DNA of 64,000 nt, taken from contig JAIKXO010000252.1 of assembly GCA_024684065.1 (NCBI GenBank), positions 1-64,000 of the forward strand. The letters run 5' to 3'. Shown piece by piece: positions 14,618 through 25,300 of the stretch (position 1 is its first letter; every line of letters begins with the position of its first letter). The position numbers were made by a program, and so were the translations under genes. The notes beneath the pieces are model-generated. The model was not told the origin of the DNA and ran no database searches. It saw only the letters and a list, made by a program, of their open reading frames with translations. The DNA is from Lachnospiraceae bacterium (GTDB lineage Bacteria; Bacillota_A; Clostridia; Lachnospirales; Lachnospiraceae).

Positions 14618-17056
14618 CTAACCGAGAATTACCTCAACCTGATAATCTTTGATCCCTTCCTCGTAAGGGATGACACAGCCTTCCACAGTCTTTCCGTTGA
14701 CGGTAAGCTTCTTAACTCCCTTCTCCACTCCTTCGGGATTCTTCACCGTAATGCTGTAGTTTCCGCCCCTGTATTTCCTTGTAAGCTCAAAATCTCCAAA
14801 GTCCTTGGGTATGCAGGGATTTATGGACAATCCGTTCAATGTAGGATAAAGCCCGAGGATATACTGTGAAATATTTACGAAAGTCCAGGCAGCCGTTCCC
14901 GTGAGCCAGGAGTTCTTTCCTTCACCATGGAACTTCGCGTCCCTGCCTGCAACCATCTGACAGTAAATATAAGGCTCGGTCCTGTGTATTTCGCTTATCT
15001 CCTCTGTATAGGCAGGACAGGTCTTCCTGTATATCTCAAAAGCACGGTCTCCTCTTCCGATAACCGTTTCCGCTATGCTCACCCAGGGGTTGTTGTGGCA
15101 GAAGATTCCGGCATTCTCCTTATACCCCGGCGGATATGAAGAAACCTCCCCTAACTCCTCATGATATCTTGTATATGCAGGCTGAAGGATCATGACTCCG
15201 TATTTGGTGTCGAGCCTCTCCTTTACAGAATTAAGAGCCTTTTCTGCTTCCCCGCTTTCTACTCCGACGCCGGCAAGCACGCAGAAGCCCTGGGGTTCGA
15301 TATAGATCTGCCCTTCTTCATTCTCGTGGCTTCCGACTTTATTTCCCGATGAATCATAGGCTCTTACGAACCATTCTCCATCCCAGCCCGCATCCGAGAG
15401 AAGCACTCTGTTCATTTCGGACACTTCCTTCAGGGCTCTCTCCGCTTCCGTATCGTCCCCGGTGAGCCTGCAAAGATCCGCATACTCCCTGCCATACTTA
15501 ACAAACATCCCGCCTATGAATACCGATTCGGCAACCGGCCCCTCGGAAGGCCCGAAGGTCTGGAAGGATTCCCCGGGATGCAGAGAGTGGCAGTTAAGAT
15601 TTAAGCAGTCATTCCAGTCAGCCCTTCCGATAAGCGGAAGTCCGTGAGGTCCCTTATGCCCGGCTATATAATCAAAAGAGCGTTTTAAATGGTCTATTAA
15701 CGGCTTGGCCTTTTGCGGATCGTTGTCAAAAGGCACGTTCTCATTAAGGATTGAGACATCTCCGGTCTCCCTTATATAAGCGCTGGTGCCTGCGATCAGC
15801 CAAAGAGGATCATCATTGAAACCGCTTCCGATATCTGAATTTCCCTTCTTTGTAAGCGGCTGATACTGATGATATGCAGACCCGTCTTCAAACTGAGTCG
15901 ATGCAATATCGATTATCCTCTCCCTTGCCCTGTCAGGGATAAGATGAACGAAGCCGAGAAGATCCTGGCAGGAATCCCTGAAGCCCATTCCCCTTCCTAT
16001 ACCGGATTCATAATAAGAGGCTGATCTTGACATATTAAAGGTTACCATGCACTGGTACTGGTTCCAGATATTTACCATGCGGTCAACCTTTTCATTCGAG
16101 GATCTTACGGTGTATATCGAAAGAAGACCATTCCAGTATTCGTTAAGCTTACTGAAAGCCTTTTCCACATCCTCATCGCTCTTATATCTGTCAAGCATCT
16201 CGTATGCTTTTTTCTTGTTTATCACTCCATAGCTCTCCCACTTGTCGTCCTCGGCGTTTTCAATATATCCGAGCACAAAGACAAATGAACGGCTCTCGCC
16301 GGGCTTTAAGGTAAGGTTGATCTGATGAGCGGCTATCGGCTGCCAGCCGCTTGCTAAGGAATCCGTGCATTTACCGTTTTCAACGGCTTCGGGCTCATGG
16401 GCTCCCCTGTAAGATCCGAGGAACGCCTCCCTGATCGTATCGAACCCGTCGATCTCACTGTTTACCGAATAGATCGCATAATGATTCCTTCTCTCCCTGT
16501 ATTCCGTCTTATGGAAGATCGTCGAATCTTTGACCTCTACCTCTCCTGTCGAAAAATTACGCTGAAAATTGCGGCTGTCATCATCTGCATTCCACAGACA
16601 CCATTCAACATAGGAAAAAAGCGAAATACTCTTATCAGAGTCTGATTCATTTACAAGCTTAAGCTGTGAAAGCTCGCAGGTGTCGTCCATCGGTACAAAG
16701 GTTAAGAGCGATGCTTTAAGTCCGTTCTTTATCGAAGTAAAGCGGCTGTATCCGATACCATGCCTGCATTCATACGAATCAAGCTCAGTCTTCACAGGCT
16801 GCCAGCCGGGATTCCAGATCGTGTTCCCGTCCTTTATATAAAAGTATTTCCCGTTTATATCCATCGGAACATCATTATAACGGTACCGCGTAAGCCTTAA
16901 AAGCTTAGCATCCTTATAAAAGGTATAGCCCCCGCAGGTATTGGATATAAGGGTGAAGAAATCCTTACAGCCCAGATAATTGATCCATGGAAGTGGGGTT
17001 TTGGGTGTTGTAATAACATACTCCCGGCTATCATCGTCAAAATAACCAAACTTCAT
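14618..17056 (-). CDS. Cellobiose phosphorylase (GH94)
   Basis: A full-length 812-residue GH94 enzyme that cleaves cellobiose with phosphate to glucose 1-phosphate and glucose, saving one ATP over hydrolysis. Seen: N-terminal beta-sandwich ([21 protein letters not shown]), [17 protein letters not shown] (near residue 350) with substrate-binding residues, the catalytic acid Asp in [12 protein letters not shown] (near 480), [10 protein letters not shown], and [18 protein letters not shown] at the barrel end. GGAGA precedes the ATG. A clear promoter with a LacI-type operator just downstream of the start point lies at 17191-17247, facing the divergent lacI-family gene, so it is very likely repressed by that protein. 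No signal peptide: cytoplasmic, so cellobiose must be imported by a transporter not in this window. Confidence 0.93.
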   Translation of the reverse strand: MKFGYFDDDSREYVITTPKTPLPWINYLGCKDFFTLISNTCGGYTFYKDAKLLRLTRYRYNDVPMDINGKYFYIKDGNTIWNPGWQPVKTELDSYECRHGIGYSRFTSIKNGLKASLLTFVPMDDTCELSQLKLVNESDSDKSISLFSYVEWCLWNADDDSRNFQRNFSTGEVEVKDSTIFHKTEYRERRNHYAIYSVNSEIDGFDTIREAFLGSYRGAHEPEAVENGKCTDSLASGWQPIAAHQINLTLKPGESRSFVFVLGYIENAEDDKWESYGVINKKKAYEMLDRYKSDEDVEKAFSKLNEYWNGLLSIYTVRSSNEKVDRMVNIWNQYQCMVTFNMSRSASYYESGIGRGMGFRDSCQDLLGFVHLIPDRARERIIDIASTQFEDGSAYHQYQPLTKKGNSDIGSGFNDDPLWLIAGTSAYIRETGDVSILNENVPFDNDPQKAKPLIDHLKRSFDYIAGHKGPHGLPLIGRADWNDCLNLNCHSLHPGESFQTFGPSEGPVAESVFIGGMFVKYGREYADLCRLTGDDTEAERALKEVSEMNRVLLSDAGWDGEWFVRAYDSSGNKVGSHENEEGQIYIEPQGFCVLAGVGVESGEAEKALNSVKERLDTKYGVMILQPAYTRYHEELGEVSSYPPGYKENAGIFCHNNPWVSIAETVIGRGDRAFEIYRKTCPAYTEEISEIHRTEPYIYCQMVAGRDAKFHGEGKNSWLTGTAAWTFVNISQYILGLYPTLNGLSINPCIPKDFGDFELTRKYRGGNYSITVKNPEGVEKGVKKLTVNGKTVEGCVIPYEEGIKDYQVEVILG

Positions 17057-17190
17057 AGCATTCTCCGTTCCGCGCTCTGCGCAAATTTCGTAGTTCTTTC
17101 AGGATCCAAAGCAAGAAAACCCATTATCCGGCTCCCCGGGCTATAAGTAATGCCTTCGGGAAAAACATAAACCGGTACATTTTCTCACTA

Positions 17191-17202
17191 TGAAAACGTT
17201 TA
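17191..17202 (-). promoter_or_regulatory. LacI-type operator of GH94
   Basis: TGAAAACGTTTA shares the GAAAACGTTT core with the perfect palindrome at 17413-17426. It lies about 10-20 bases downstream of the predicted GH94 start point, where a bound repressor would block transcription. It also resembles a CcpA cre site, so catabolite control cannot be excluded. Confidence 0.7.
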
Positions 17203-17218
17203 AGTAAACTCTTTTAGC

Positions 17219-17247
17219 ATTATACATAAAAAAAATCTTAAATTCAA
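17219..17247 (-). promoter_or_regulatory. GH94 promoter
   Basis: TTGAAT (17242-17247) and TATAAT (17219-17224) are spaced by 17 bp on the minus strand. The predicted start point is near 17212, giving a 155-nt leader. The spacer contains a run of eight T. Confidence 0.75.
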
Positions 17248-17377
17248 CATATAGATTCACCGTATAAAAGCTTTTTCCGGATATCTTTTATCGGGCAGTA
17301 AGCGGCTGTTTTCAGGCCCTGACCAGAATCTTCCCTTTTAACTGCCCTGCATTCTGAAACCTGTTTAAGATTAGTAT

Positions 17378-17406
17378 TTGCTTTGTAGCGGACAGGGTAT
17401 TATAAT
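17378..17406 (+). promoter_or_regulatory. Promoter of the LacI-family gene
   Basis: TTGCTT (17378-17383) and TATAAT (17401-17406), spaced 17 bp, precede the regulator gene by 40 bp. The palindromic operator at 17413-17426 covers the predicted start point, implying autorepression. Confidence 0.7.
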
Positions 17407-17412
17407 ATTTTA

Positions 17413-17426
17413 CGAAAACGTTTTCG
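17413..17426. promoter_or_regulatory. Perfect 14-bp LacI-family operator
   Basis: CGAAAACGTTTTCG is a perfect palindrome with the central CG step typical of LacI/GalR operators. It sits between the regulator promoter and its ribosome binding site. Together with 17191-17202 it gives a two-site layout that controls both divergent genes. Confidence 0.8.
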
Positions 17427-17445
17427 AAAGAGAGGATCATACTAA

Positions 17446-18453
17446 ATGGTTTCCTTAAAAGATATAGCAACACGATGCGGCGTTTCTGTCGCCACCGCCA
17501 GCAAGGCTTTGAACGACCATACGGATATAAGCGTAAATACAAAGCGGCTTATACAGGATACCGCTAAGGAAATGGGTTATAATCCGAATTCCTCGGCCCG
17601 CGCCTTAAAGACCAACAGGACCTTCAATATTGGCGTGCTTTTCGTGGACAAATCCTTAAACGGACTTACCCATGACTATTTTTCACATGTACTGGACGGA
17701 TTCCGTGTAGGCGCCGAAAAAAAGGGCTATGATATCACATTTTTGAGCAACGGACAGGAGCATGCCTCCTATCTTAAACATTCAATGTACCGTGGCTTTG
17801 ACGGAATAGTGGCAGCCTGTGTGAATTTCTATGATAATGAGGTTATCGAGCTTGTAAATTCCGATATCCCCCTTGTTACCATAGATCATGTATTTGAGCA
17901 CAGGATCTCCGTTAATTCTGACAATAAAGGAGGCATGGAAGCGCTTGTCAGGCATATCATAAAGTCAGGACATAAAAAAATCGCCTATATCTATGGCGAT
18001 GATACATCAGTCACCCATAACCGCATAAAAGGTTATGAACATGCATTGTATGAATCGGGCCTTATCCCGCAGAAAAAATATATGAAGGCTTCAAGATACA
18101 GAAAGCCCGAAGATTCCTATAAGCTCACGAAGGAGCTGCTTTCATTAAGCGAACTCCCTACATGCATAATTTTCCCGGATGATTATTCGTGTATCGGCGG
18201 CATCAATGCGATCACCGAAGCAGGGCTTACTATCCCCGATGATATTTCCATCGCCGGCTTTGACGGGAGCTTCTTTTCCCAGATTCTTTCACCTAAACTT
18301 ACAACCTACAAACAGGCCAGCGACCGGATAGGCAGCATCGCAGCGGAAAAACTCATCCAGCTCATAGAAAGCCCCAAAAACAACGCTCATGAAAGCATAG
18401 TGGTTCCGGGAGAAGTGATCAAAGGAGAATCAGTATGCCCCCTTACCCTTTGA
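17446..18453 (+). CDS. LacI/GalR-family repressor of the disaccharide genes
   Basis: A 335-residue LacI-family regulator. Residues 2-50 hold the DNA-binding helix-turn-helix and hinge helix (SLKDIATRCGVSVATASKAL; NPNSSARALKTNRT); residues 60-335 are the sugar-binding core (GIVAACVNFYDNEV, KKIAYIYGDD, PDDISIAGFDGS). GAGAGGA precedes the ATG. It is transcribed away from GH94, and both promoters carry a matching GAAAACGTTT site, so it probably represses GH94 and itself and is released by cellobiose or a product. Whether it also controls the epimerase and GH130, which lack an obvious operator, is open. Its last 11 bases overlap the convergent antiporter gene. Confidence 0.9.
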   Translation: MVSLKDIATRCGVSVATASKALNDHTDISVNTKRLIQDTAKEMGYNPNSSARALKTNRTFNIGVLFVDKSLNGLTHDYFSHVLDGFRVGAEKKGYDITFLSNGQEHASYLKHSMYRGFDGIVAACVNFYDNEVIELVNSDIPLVTIDHVFEHRISVNSDNKGGMEALVRHIIKSGHKKIAYIYGDDTSVTHNRIKGYEHALYESGLIPQKKYMKASRYRKPEDSYKLTKELLSLSELPTCIIFPDDYSCIGGINAITEAGLTIPDDISIAGFDGSFFSQILSPKLTTYKQASDRIGSIAAEKLIQLIESPKNNAHESIVVPGEVIKGESVCPLTL

Positions 18454-19732
18454 ACCGGTTCCTGTCCTTCTTTTCGGCCGGCTTCTCGGCGATCTCTCCC
18501 GCTTTCATAAGGGCATTCCTTGTCATTAAAGGCCCCACAAGCTCATAGATCAGAACGCCAAACAGTGTAACGTTTCTGATGACAGATCCCTCAGACTCTC
18601 CGAGCGCCATGGCCTGGTTGCACATTCCGAGTGCGACTCCCGCCTGGGGAAGGAGTGTTATGCCAAGATATTTCCTGACCTTTTCATCACAGCCCATGGC
18701 TCCGCTCGAAACCCTTGCTCCCAAATACTTTCCAAGCGAACGGACAAGGATATAAGCGATCCCGATGAGCACATACTGATAATGGGAGAAGACACTCAGT
18801 TCCAGCTGCGCCCCGCTTAAAACGAAAAATGTCGCGTTTAACGGAGCCGTCCACTTATCTGCCCTGCCCATGATATCCTCGGAAAATTCGCTGACATTGC
18901 AGAAAACCGTGCCTAACATCATGCAGACTAAAAGCGACGAGAACGAAATGGTTGCGCTTCCTACAGGGATTTCAAGATAAGACAGGGCTATGGTAAGGAA
19001 CACAAAGGAAATCGTCATCGAAAGGCGGTTGGAATTCGAGTAAAAAAGCTTTTCCACCTTCGCAAGCACTAATCCCAGAAGTCCTCCCAGAAGAAGAGAA
19101 AAGACTATTTCCAGAACAGGATTTACGACAATGGAGACAATGTCCAGATTACCGCCACGCATGGCCTGGGCGATCCCGAAGGATACCGAAAAGACCACAA
19201 GACCAACGGCATCATCCAAAGCGACTATAGGGAGTAAAAGCCTTGTAAGCGGTCCGTCCGCCTTATACTGCCTCACGACCATGAGGGTCGCGGCCGGAGC
19301 GGTTGCCGAAGCTATGGCGCCAAGTGTTATGGCAACCGGGATCGGAAGAATACTGTCTCCCAGGATAAAATGAAGCCCAACAAGAACAATATCCACTAAA
19401 AACGAGGCAAAAACCGCCTGGACGATCCCTATGACCGTTGCGGCCTTTCCTGTATGCTTAAGAGCATCCAGCCTGAATTCACTTCCTATCGAAAAGGCTA
19501 TGAATCCAAGGGCGGTCGTGTTGATGATACTTACCCGCTGAACATCATCATAGGAAACAAATCCAAGTCCTTCGATCCCGAGCCTTCCCAGAAAATACGG
19601 CCCGATCAGAAGCCCGGCTATAAGGAAAGCCGTAACATCCGGAAAATTAAGGTGTAAAAGCCGAAACACACGGGTAAACATCAGACCCGCAAACAATGCT
19701 ATCGCTATTGACAGAAAAATATACATTGACAT
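18443..19732 (-). CDS. Cation:proton antiporter (CPA2/Kef type)
   Basis: A 429-residue membrane protein with about twelve hydrophobic helices in the CPA2 fold. The conserved ion-binding pair is visible in VALDDAVGLVVF (near residue 175), after the unwound-helix segment GAIASATAPAATL (near 140). Such proteins exchange Na+ or K+ for protons. The chain ends shortly after the last helix with a charged tail (EKPAEKKDRNRFKG), without a TrkA/RCK domain. It starts 6 bp after the argS stop codon, so it is co-transcribed with argS, and its end overlaps the convergent lacI-family gene by 11 bp. The transported ion cannot be told from sequence. Confidence 0.85.
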   Translation of the reverse strand: MSMYIFLSIAIALFAGLMFTRVFRLLHLNFPDVTAFLIAGLLIGPYFLGRLGIEGLGFVSYDDVQRVSIINTTALGFIAFSIGSEFRLDALKHTGKAATVIGIVQAVFASFLVDIVLVGLHFILGDSILPIPVAITLGAIASATAPAATLMVVRQYKADGPLTRLLLPIVALDDAVGLVVFSVSFGIAQAMRGGNLDIVSIVVNPVLEIVFSLLLGGLLGLVLAKVEKLFYSNSNRLSMTISFVFLTIALSYLEIPVGSATISFSSLLVCMMLGTVFCNVSEFSEDIMGRADKWTAPLNATFFVLSGAQLELSVFSHYQYVLIGIAYILVRSLGKYLGARVSSGAMGCDEKVRKYLGITLLPQAGVALGMCNQAMALGESEGSVIRNVTLFGVLIYELVGPLMTRNALMKAGEIAEKPAEKKDRNRFKG

Positions 19733-19738
19733 ATCATT

Positions 19739-21505
19739 CTACATCCTTTCCGGAGCTTCAAAGCCCAGAAGCTCTATGCATTCTTCAAGGATTCCCTTGG
19801 CGAGCTTTATAAGAGCGATATATCCCTGCTTTTTCTCACTGTCCTTTTCGCTCAGTATCTTATTCTCGTGATAGAAGCGGTTAAATGCGTTAGCCAGGTC
19901 ATATATATAGGAACAGATCTTATGAGGAGCCAGCTCCTTATATGCCGTTTCGATAACGCTGTTATATTTCGATATCTCTATCATAAGTGCCTTTTCCGTG
20001 TCGTCATATGCCTCATTTACGAACAGCCCGGAAATCTCTCCGCCCTCCCCTCTGTACCTTGAGATGACGGACTTGATCCTTACTATTGTATATAGGATAT
20101 AGGGACCTGTATTGCCTTCAAAGGAGGTAAATTTATCTATGTCGAATACATAATCCTTTGTCGCCTGATTTGAAAGATCCCCGTACTTGACTGCCGAAAG
20201 CGCCACCATCCCGGCAGTCTTTAAGCCCTCGGCCTCGTCAACCTCTTCATTACCCTTTATTTTCTTATACATCTCCCCGTCAATATCCGAAAGCAGGCTC
20301 TCAAGCCTCATCACGCCGCCGTCTCTCGTCTTAAAGGGCTTTCCGTCTTTTCCGTTCATGGTCCCGAAGCCTAAGAAATCAAGCTTTACCGCCTCATCTA
20401 TTATCCCTGTTTTCTTTGCGCATCTGAACACCTGCGTAAAATGCATATCCTGTCTTTTATCGACCACATAGATCACCTGATCCGGATTATATAAAAGGGC
20501 TCTTTCCTTTAAGGTTGCAAGATCCGTGGTCGAATACAGTGCAGCCCCGTCTGATTTTAATATAATGCACGGAGGGATCTCCTTTAAATCATCCTCCCTT
20601 GACACATCCACAACCAGGGCCCCGTCGCTTTCGTAGGCATATCCCTTATCCTTCATCTCCTCCACCATTTCGGGGATATATTTCTGTACATCCGACTCGC
20701 CCTTCCACCAGTCGAAATCGACATTCAGCTTATCATAATTCCTCTTAAGGTCGGAAACGGAAACATCCATGATATGTCTCCAGAGCGCCATAAGCCCCCT
20801 GTTCCCGTTCTGAAGGTCATGGGTGGCTTTCAGGGCTTCCTCCCTATATGCCTCATCCTCCTTTGAGCGTGCTGACGCTTCGGGATATATCTTCTCAAGA
20901 TCCGAAATGGTAAACGGAGCCTCCTTCGGATATTCACCCGTATATTCTTCATCAAAATAAGGAAGAGAAGGCTCTCTGTGCTTAAGTTCCGTAATGATAA
21001 GCCCCATCTGAAGGCCCCAGTCTCCCATATGGATATCGCCGACCACTTCATTCCCCATATACCGGCAGATACGTTTTATGCTCTCTCCTATGATCGCCGC
21101 TCTTAAATGTCCGACATGGAGCGGCTTTGCAACATTGGGCCCGCCATAATCAATAATGATCTTTAACGGTCTTGAAACCTCACAAAGGCCGAACTTTATC
21201 TCCGATGCCATCCTGTCAAGATAATCCTTTAAAAAGGCTTTGCTGATATTAAAATTCAGAAATCCCGGCTTAACGGCTTCAACGCTTTCAAACATATCGC
21301 TGTCCGACACTTTTTCAGAAACTTCTTTTGCTATGTCTATCGGGGCCTTATGGTATTCCTTAGCCGCTGCCATTGCACCGTTACACTGAAATTCACAGAG
21401 GTCCGGGCGGTTGGAAAGGGCAGCCTTCCCGTATTTCCTGTCATAGCCGCAGTCAAAAAAAGCTTTTTCTATCTCTTCGGATATAAGCTCGATCATTTTT
21501 TCCAT
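19739..21505 (-). CDS. argS: Arginyl-tRNA synthetase
   Basis: A class I aminoacyl-tRNA synthetase of 588 residues, normal for ArgRS. Seen: the N-terminal additional domain, the HIGH-type motif HVGH in VAKPLHVGHLRAAIIGE (near residue 130), the catalytic core with YSTTDLATLKER (near 330), and the C-terminal DALR anticodon-binding helices (YIYDLANAFNRFYHENKI). No canonical KMSKS is found, which is usual for many ArgRS. AAGGAG lies 11 bases before the ATG. It sits between queH and the antiporter gene on the same strand. No T-box leader is visible upstream. Confidence 0.95.
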   Translation of the reverse strand: MEKMIELISEEIEKAFFDCGYDRKYGKAALSNRPDLCEFQCNGAMAAAKEYHKAPIDIAKEVSEKVSDSDMFESVEAVKPGFLNFNISKAFLKDYLDRMASEIKFGLCEVSRPLKIIIDYGGPNVAKPLHVGHLRAAIIGESIKRICRYMGNEVVGDIHMGDWGLQMGLIITELKHREPSLPYFDEEYTGEYPKEAPFTISDLEKIYPEASARSKEDEAYREEALKATHDLQNGNRGLMALWRHIMDVSVSDLKRNYDKLNVDFDWWKGESDVQKYIPEMVEEMKDKGYAYESDGALVVDVSREDDLKEIPPCIILKSDGAALYSTTDLATLKERALLYNPDQVIYVVDKRQDMHFTQVFRCAKKTGIIDEAVKLDFLGFGTMNGKDGKPFKTRDGGVMRLESLLSDIDGEMYKKIKGNEEVDEAEGLKTAGMVALSAVKYGDLSNQATKDYVFDIDKFTSFEGNTGPYILYTIVRIKSVISRYRGEGGEISGLFVNEAYDDTEKALMIEISKYNSVIETAYKELAPHKICSYIYDLANAFNRFYHENKILSEKDSEKKQGYIALIKLAKGILEECIELLGFEAPERM

Positions 21506-21590
21506 TTTATCATTATCTCCTTGTTCAGATTATTTATCAGGTTGCCGGGAATTCACATTACGATCTGATATGTATCGTTCCTCTTTCATA

Positions 21591-22238
21591 TTATGAAGAG
21601 CCGGGGCATGTAACGCCGGATGCTTTTGAAAAGGCACATCCGCAGTAATTCTGCCTGTATAGCCCGTATTTCTTTGACAGCTCCACCGAGGCTTTGTATC
21701 CGTCTTTTTTCTTGAAATCAGACGGCAGATGCCTGACCCCGTATTCCCCGGACAGTCTCTCCCCTATCTCATTTATCCGGTCGGCGTTCTTTAAAGGTGA
21801 GATCGAGAGCGTGGTGGTAAAATAATCCATCTGCTTCTCTCTTGCAAGACATGCCGCCTTACGCAGCCTCATCTCATAGCAGATATAGCACCTTTCTCCG
21901 CCTTCGGGAGCACTCTCCAGACCCTTCACCATCTCAAAAAATAGAGCCGGTTCATAGCTTTCCTCAATATATTTTATAGAGCCCTCCCGTGGTCTTTCAG
22001 CATTATATACGGATATGAGCCTCTTTAACTCTCCCGCCCTCTTCTCATATTCTTCTTTATCGGTAATGTTCGGATTATAATAAAGATCGGTTATCTCAAA
22101 AAATCCGGACAGATATTTCAAAGGGTAGCTCGAGCACGGAGCACAGCAGCTGTGCAGGAGAAGTGACGGTTTCTCCCCTTTCTCCCTGTTTTCTTCTATT
22201 ATCTTATCCAGTTCCTTCTGATAATTCCTTTTATTCAT
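21591..22238 (-). CDS. queH: Epoxyqueuosine reductase QueH
   Basis: A 215-residue DUF208/QueH protein that catalyses the last step of queuosine synthesis in tRNA, reducing epoxyqueuosine. It replaces the cobalamin-dependent QueG in many anaerobes. The cysteines that hold the iron-sulfur cluster and metal site are present: HSCCAPCS (near residue 30), RCYICYEMR (near 120) and NYCGCAFS (near 200). No strong Shine-Dalgarno is seen before ATG 22238. Neighbours are argS and purL; the shared theme with argS is tRNA function. Other queuosine genes are not in the window. Confidence 0.92.
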   Translation of the reverse strand: MNKRNYQKELDKIIEENREKGEKPSLLLHSCCAPCSSYPLKYLSGFFEITDLYYNPNITDKEEYEKRAGELKRLISVYNAERPREGSIKYIEESYEPALFFEMVKGLESAPEGGERCYICYEMRLRKAACLAREKQMDYFTTTLSISPLKNADRINEIGERLSGEYGVRHLPSDFKKKDGYKASVELSKKYGLYRQNYCGCAFSKASGVTCPGSS

Positions 22239-22339
22239 ATATTAATATGCACATCTGAAAAACTGCTTTATGTAAAATTCGTGTGCATCCCGGTCATAAA
22301 TGAGTTTATCGGTAGTGTCTGCAAAAGCTTAACCTCTGC

Positions 22340-25300
22340 TCACCTGAAATAATCAACTCCGGACTCGAATATTTTCATATCCTGCCGGCCGTATATATTA
22401 ACAGAAACCGATCTTCCGATCCTTTCGGGATGCCCCATCCTTCCGAAGCATCTGCCGTCAGGACTTGTGATCCCCTCTATCGCCATATAAGAGCCGTTCA
22501 CGTTCCACTCCGTATCTTCCGATATGTTCCCGTTATTGTCGGTATATCTGGTAGCAACCTGCCCGTTCTTAAAAAGTCTTTCGATCCACTCCTCGTTCGC
22601 GACAAATCTGCCCTCGCCATGTGACGCCGGGATAACATAGGTTTCTCCCGGCTCTGTCTTTCTGAGCCACGGGGACTTATTTGAGATCACCTTGGTATAT
22701 ATCATCTTTGAAACATGCCTGCCTACCGTATTAAAGGTAAGTGTAGGAGAATTTTCCTCCTGTCCTCTGATCTCTCCATACGGCACAAGACCGAGCTTTA
22801 TAAGTGCCTGAAATCCGTTGCACACTCCCAGGACAAGCCCGTCCCTGTCGTTTAAAAGCTTCATCACCGCTTCCTTCAATATCTCGTTCTGAAAAGCGGT
22901 CGCGAAAAACTTAGCGGAGCCGTCCGGTTCGTCCCCTGCGGAAAAACCTCCGGGGAACATGATTATCTGCGACTTATCGATCGCCTCCTTATATTCCCTG
23001 ACCGAATCCCTGATATCTTCGGGCGATCCGTTCCTGAACACCGAGCAGACCACCTCCGCCCCGGCTTTTTCAAAGGCTTTTAACGAATCATATTCACAGT
23101 TGGTTCCCGGAAATACGGGAATGAATACTCCGGGCTTTGCGACCCTGTTCTTACATACATAAACAGTATCCGTTCTGTAAAGATCGTCCGGAAGAATGCT
23201 TTCGGAGGCTTCCGCTTTGGAAGGAAATACCTTTTCAAGCGGTTTCTTCCATTCGGTCAATGCTTCCGATAAAGGAAGAGCCATATCCCTGTATTCAATG
23301 ACCGGATCGGTCAGGACCTCACCTATAAGCGTGTAGGTTATTGAAAGCTTTGAGACATTTTCGGGCCTTACCTCAGCGATTATGGATCCGAAGCCCGGTG
23401 AAAAAATATCATTTACATCTACATTATGCTCTATCTTAACCCCAAGGAGATTTCCGAATGCTATCTTCGCTAATGCCGGCGCCATTCCTCCTCCGTCCGG
23501 AACAAAGGCGGAAGCTATAAGTCCGCCTTTACAGTCATTATGGAATTTTTCATACTGTGACTTCAGTTCTTCATAATATGGAAGTTCATTTTCATCTCTT
23601 TCACACTTAAGGATGACAAGCTTGTTTCCCGCCTTTTTAAGCTCCGGAGTAATGACGTCTTCTTCACTGAGGACCGAAACCGCAAAAGATACAAGGGTGG
23701 GCGGCACATCAATATCATTAAAGGTACCGGACATGGAATCCTTCCCGCCTATCGAAGCTATCCCGAACCTTAGCTGTGCTTCAAAGGCTCCGAGCAGCGA
23801 CAGGAACGGCTCGCTCCACCGCTTTGGATCCTCTGTCATTCTCTTAAAGTATTCCTGGAAAGTAAAATGAAGCTTTCCGATATCTCCTCCTGAGGCTGCT
23901 ATCTTTGCCATGGACTGGATCACCGCATATATGGCTCCGTGGTAAGGGCTCCAGGATGAAAGACTGGGATCAAAGCCGTAACTCATCATCGTAGCGGTCC
24001 TGCTGTCGCCGTTAAGCATTGGAAGCTTTGCGGCCATTACCTGGGTCTCGGCAAGCTGAGTCTTTCCCCCGTAAGGCATCATGATCGTCCCCGCCCCTAT
24101 GGACGAGTCAAACATTTCCACAAGCCCCTTCTGTGAACATTCATTCAGGTCCCTCAGGGAATTCAGGAAAGCGCCTCTTATGTCTCCCCTGTCTATACAG
24201 TCCTGAACTCCTTTGATCCTTTTTTGACCAAAGTAGTCATTATCCTTCTTTGGCAAAACGACACTCACATCTGCTTCCTGATGCGCTCCGTTTGTATCAA
24301 GAAACTCTCTTTTCAGATTTACGATCTCATTTCCTCTCCAGATAAGCTTAAGCCTCGGCTCTTTGGTCACCACCGCAACCTCGGTGGCCTCCAAATTCTC
24401 AAGAGCCGCATATCTCATAAACTCTTCCTTATCTTCAGGCGCGACGACCACAGCCATCCTTTCCTGGGATTCCGATATAGCAAGCTCAGTACCGTCTAGC
24501 CCAGCATATTTCTTAGGCACCTTATCCAGATCTATCAGAAGTCCGTCCGCCAGCTCGCCGATAGCGACCGATACTCCTCCCGCGCCGAAATCATTGCATT
24601 TTCTTATAAGCCTGCTGACCTCCGGGCGCCTGAACAGCCTCTGAAGCTTCCTTTCAGTGGGCGCATTGCCCTTCTGTACCTCCGCGCCGCAGGTTTCTAT
24701 CGAGGTTTCCGTATGCACCTTGGAAGATCCTGTCGCACCACCAAGACCGTCCCTGCCGGTACGTCCGCCTAAGAGGATGATCACATCTCCAGGCTCAGAG
24801 CTTTCCCTTATAACATTTTTCCTGGGCGCTGCTCCCACTACAGCCCCGATCTCCATCCTCTTTGCAACATATCCCGGATGATATATCTCCTTTACATATC
24901 CGGTTGCAAGCCCTATCTGATTGCCATAGGAGGAATACCCCTTGGCCGCCTCCCTGACAAGCTTTTTCTGCGGGAGTTTTCCCTTTATAGTCTCGGAAAG
25001 CGGAACAGTAGGATCCGCCGCACCGGTTATCCTCATGGCCTGATATACATATGATCTTCCCGACAGAGGGTCCCTTATGGCGCCTCCCAGACAGGTTGCC
25101 GCGCCTCCGAAAGGCTCTATCTCTGTAGGATGGTTATGTGTTTCGTTCTTAAAGCTTATCAGCCACTCCTCTTCTTTACCATCCTCTGTCTTAACGGGAA
25201 CAACGATGGAGCAGGCATTTATCTCCTCAGATTCCTCCATATCTGTAAGCTTCCCGTCTGCCCTGAGCTTTTTCATCGCAAGCAGGGCCAGATCCATCAG

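Noticed and set aside
18443..18453. Frameshift at the lacI-family gene and antiporter ends
   Set aside because: The 11-bp convergent overlap is consistent with both proteins being full length, so it is a normal tail-to-tail overlap.
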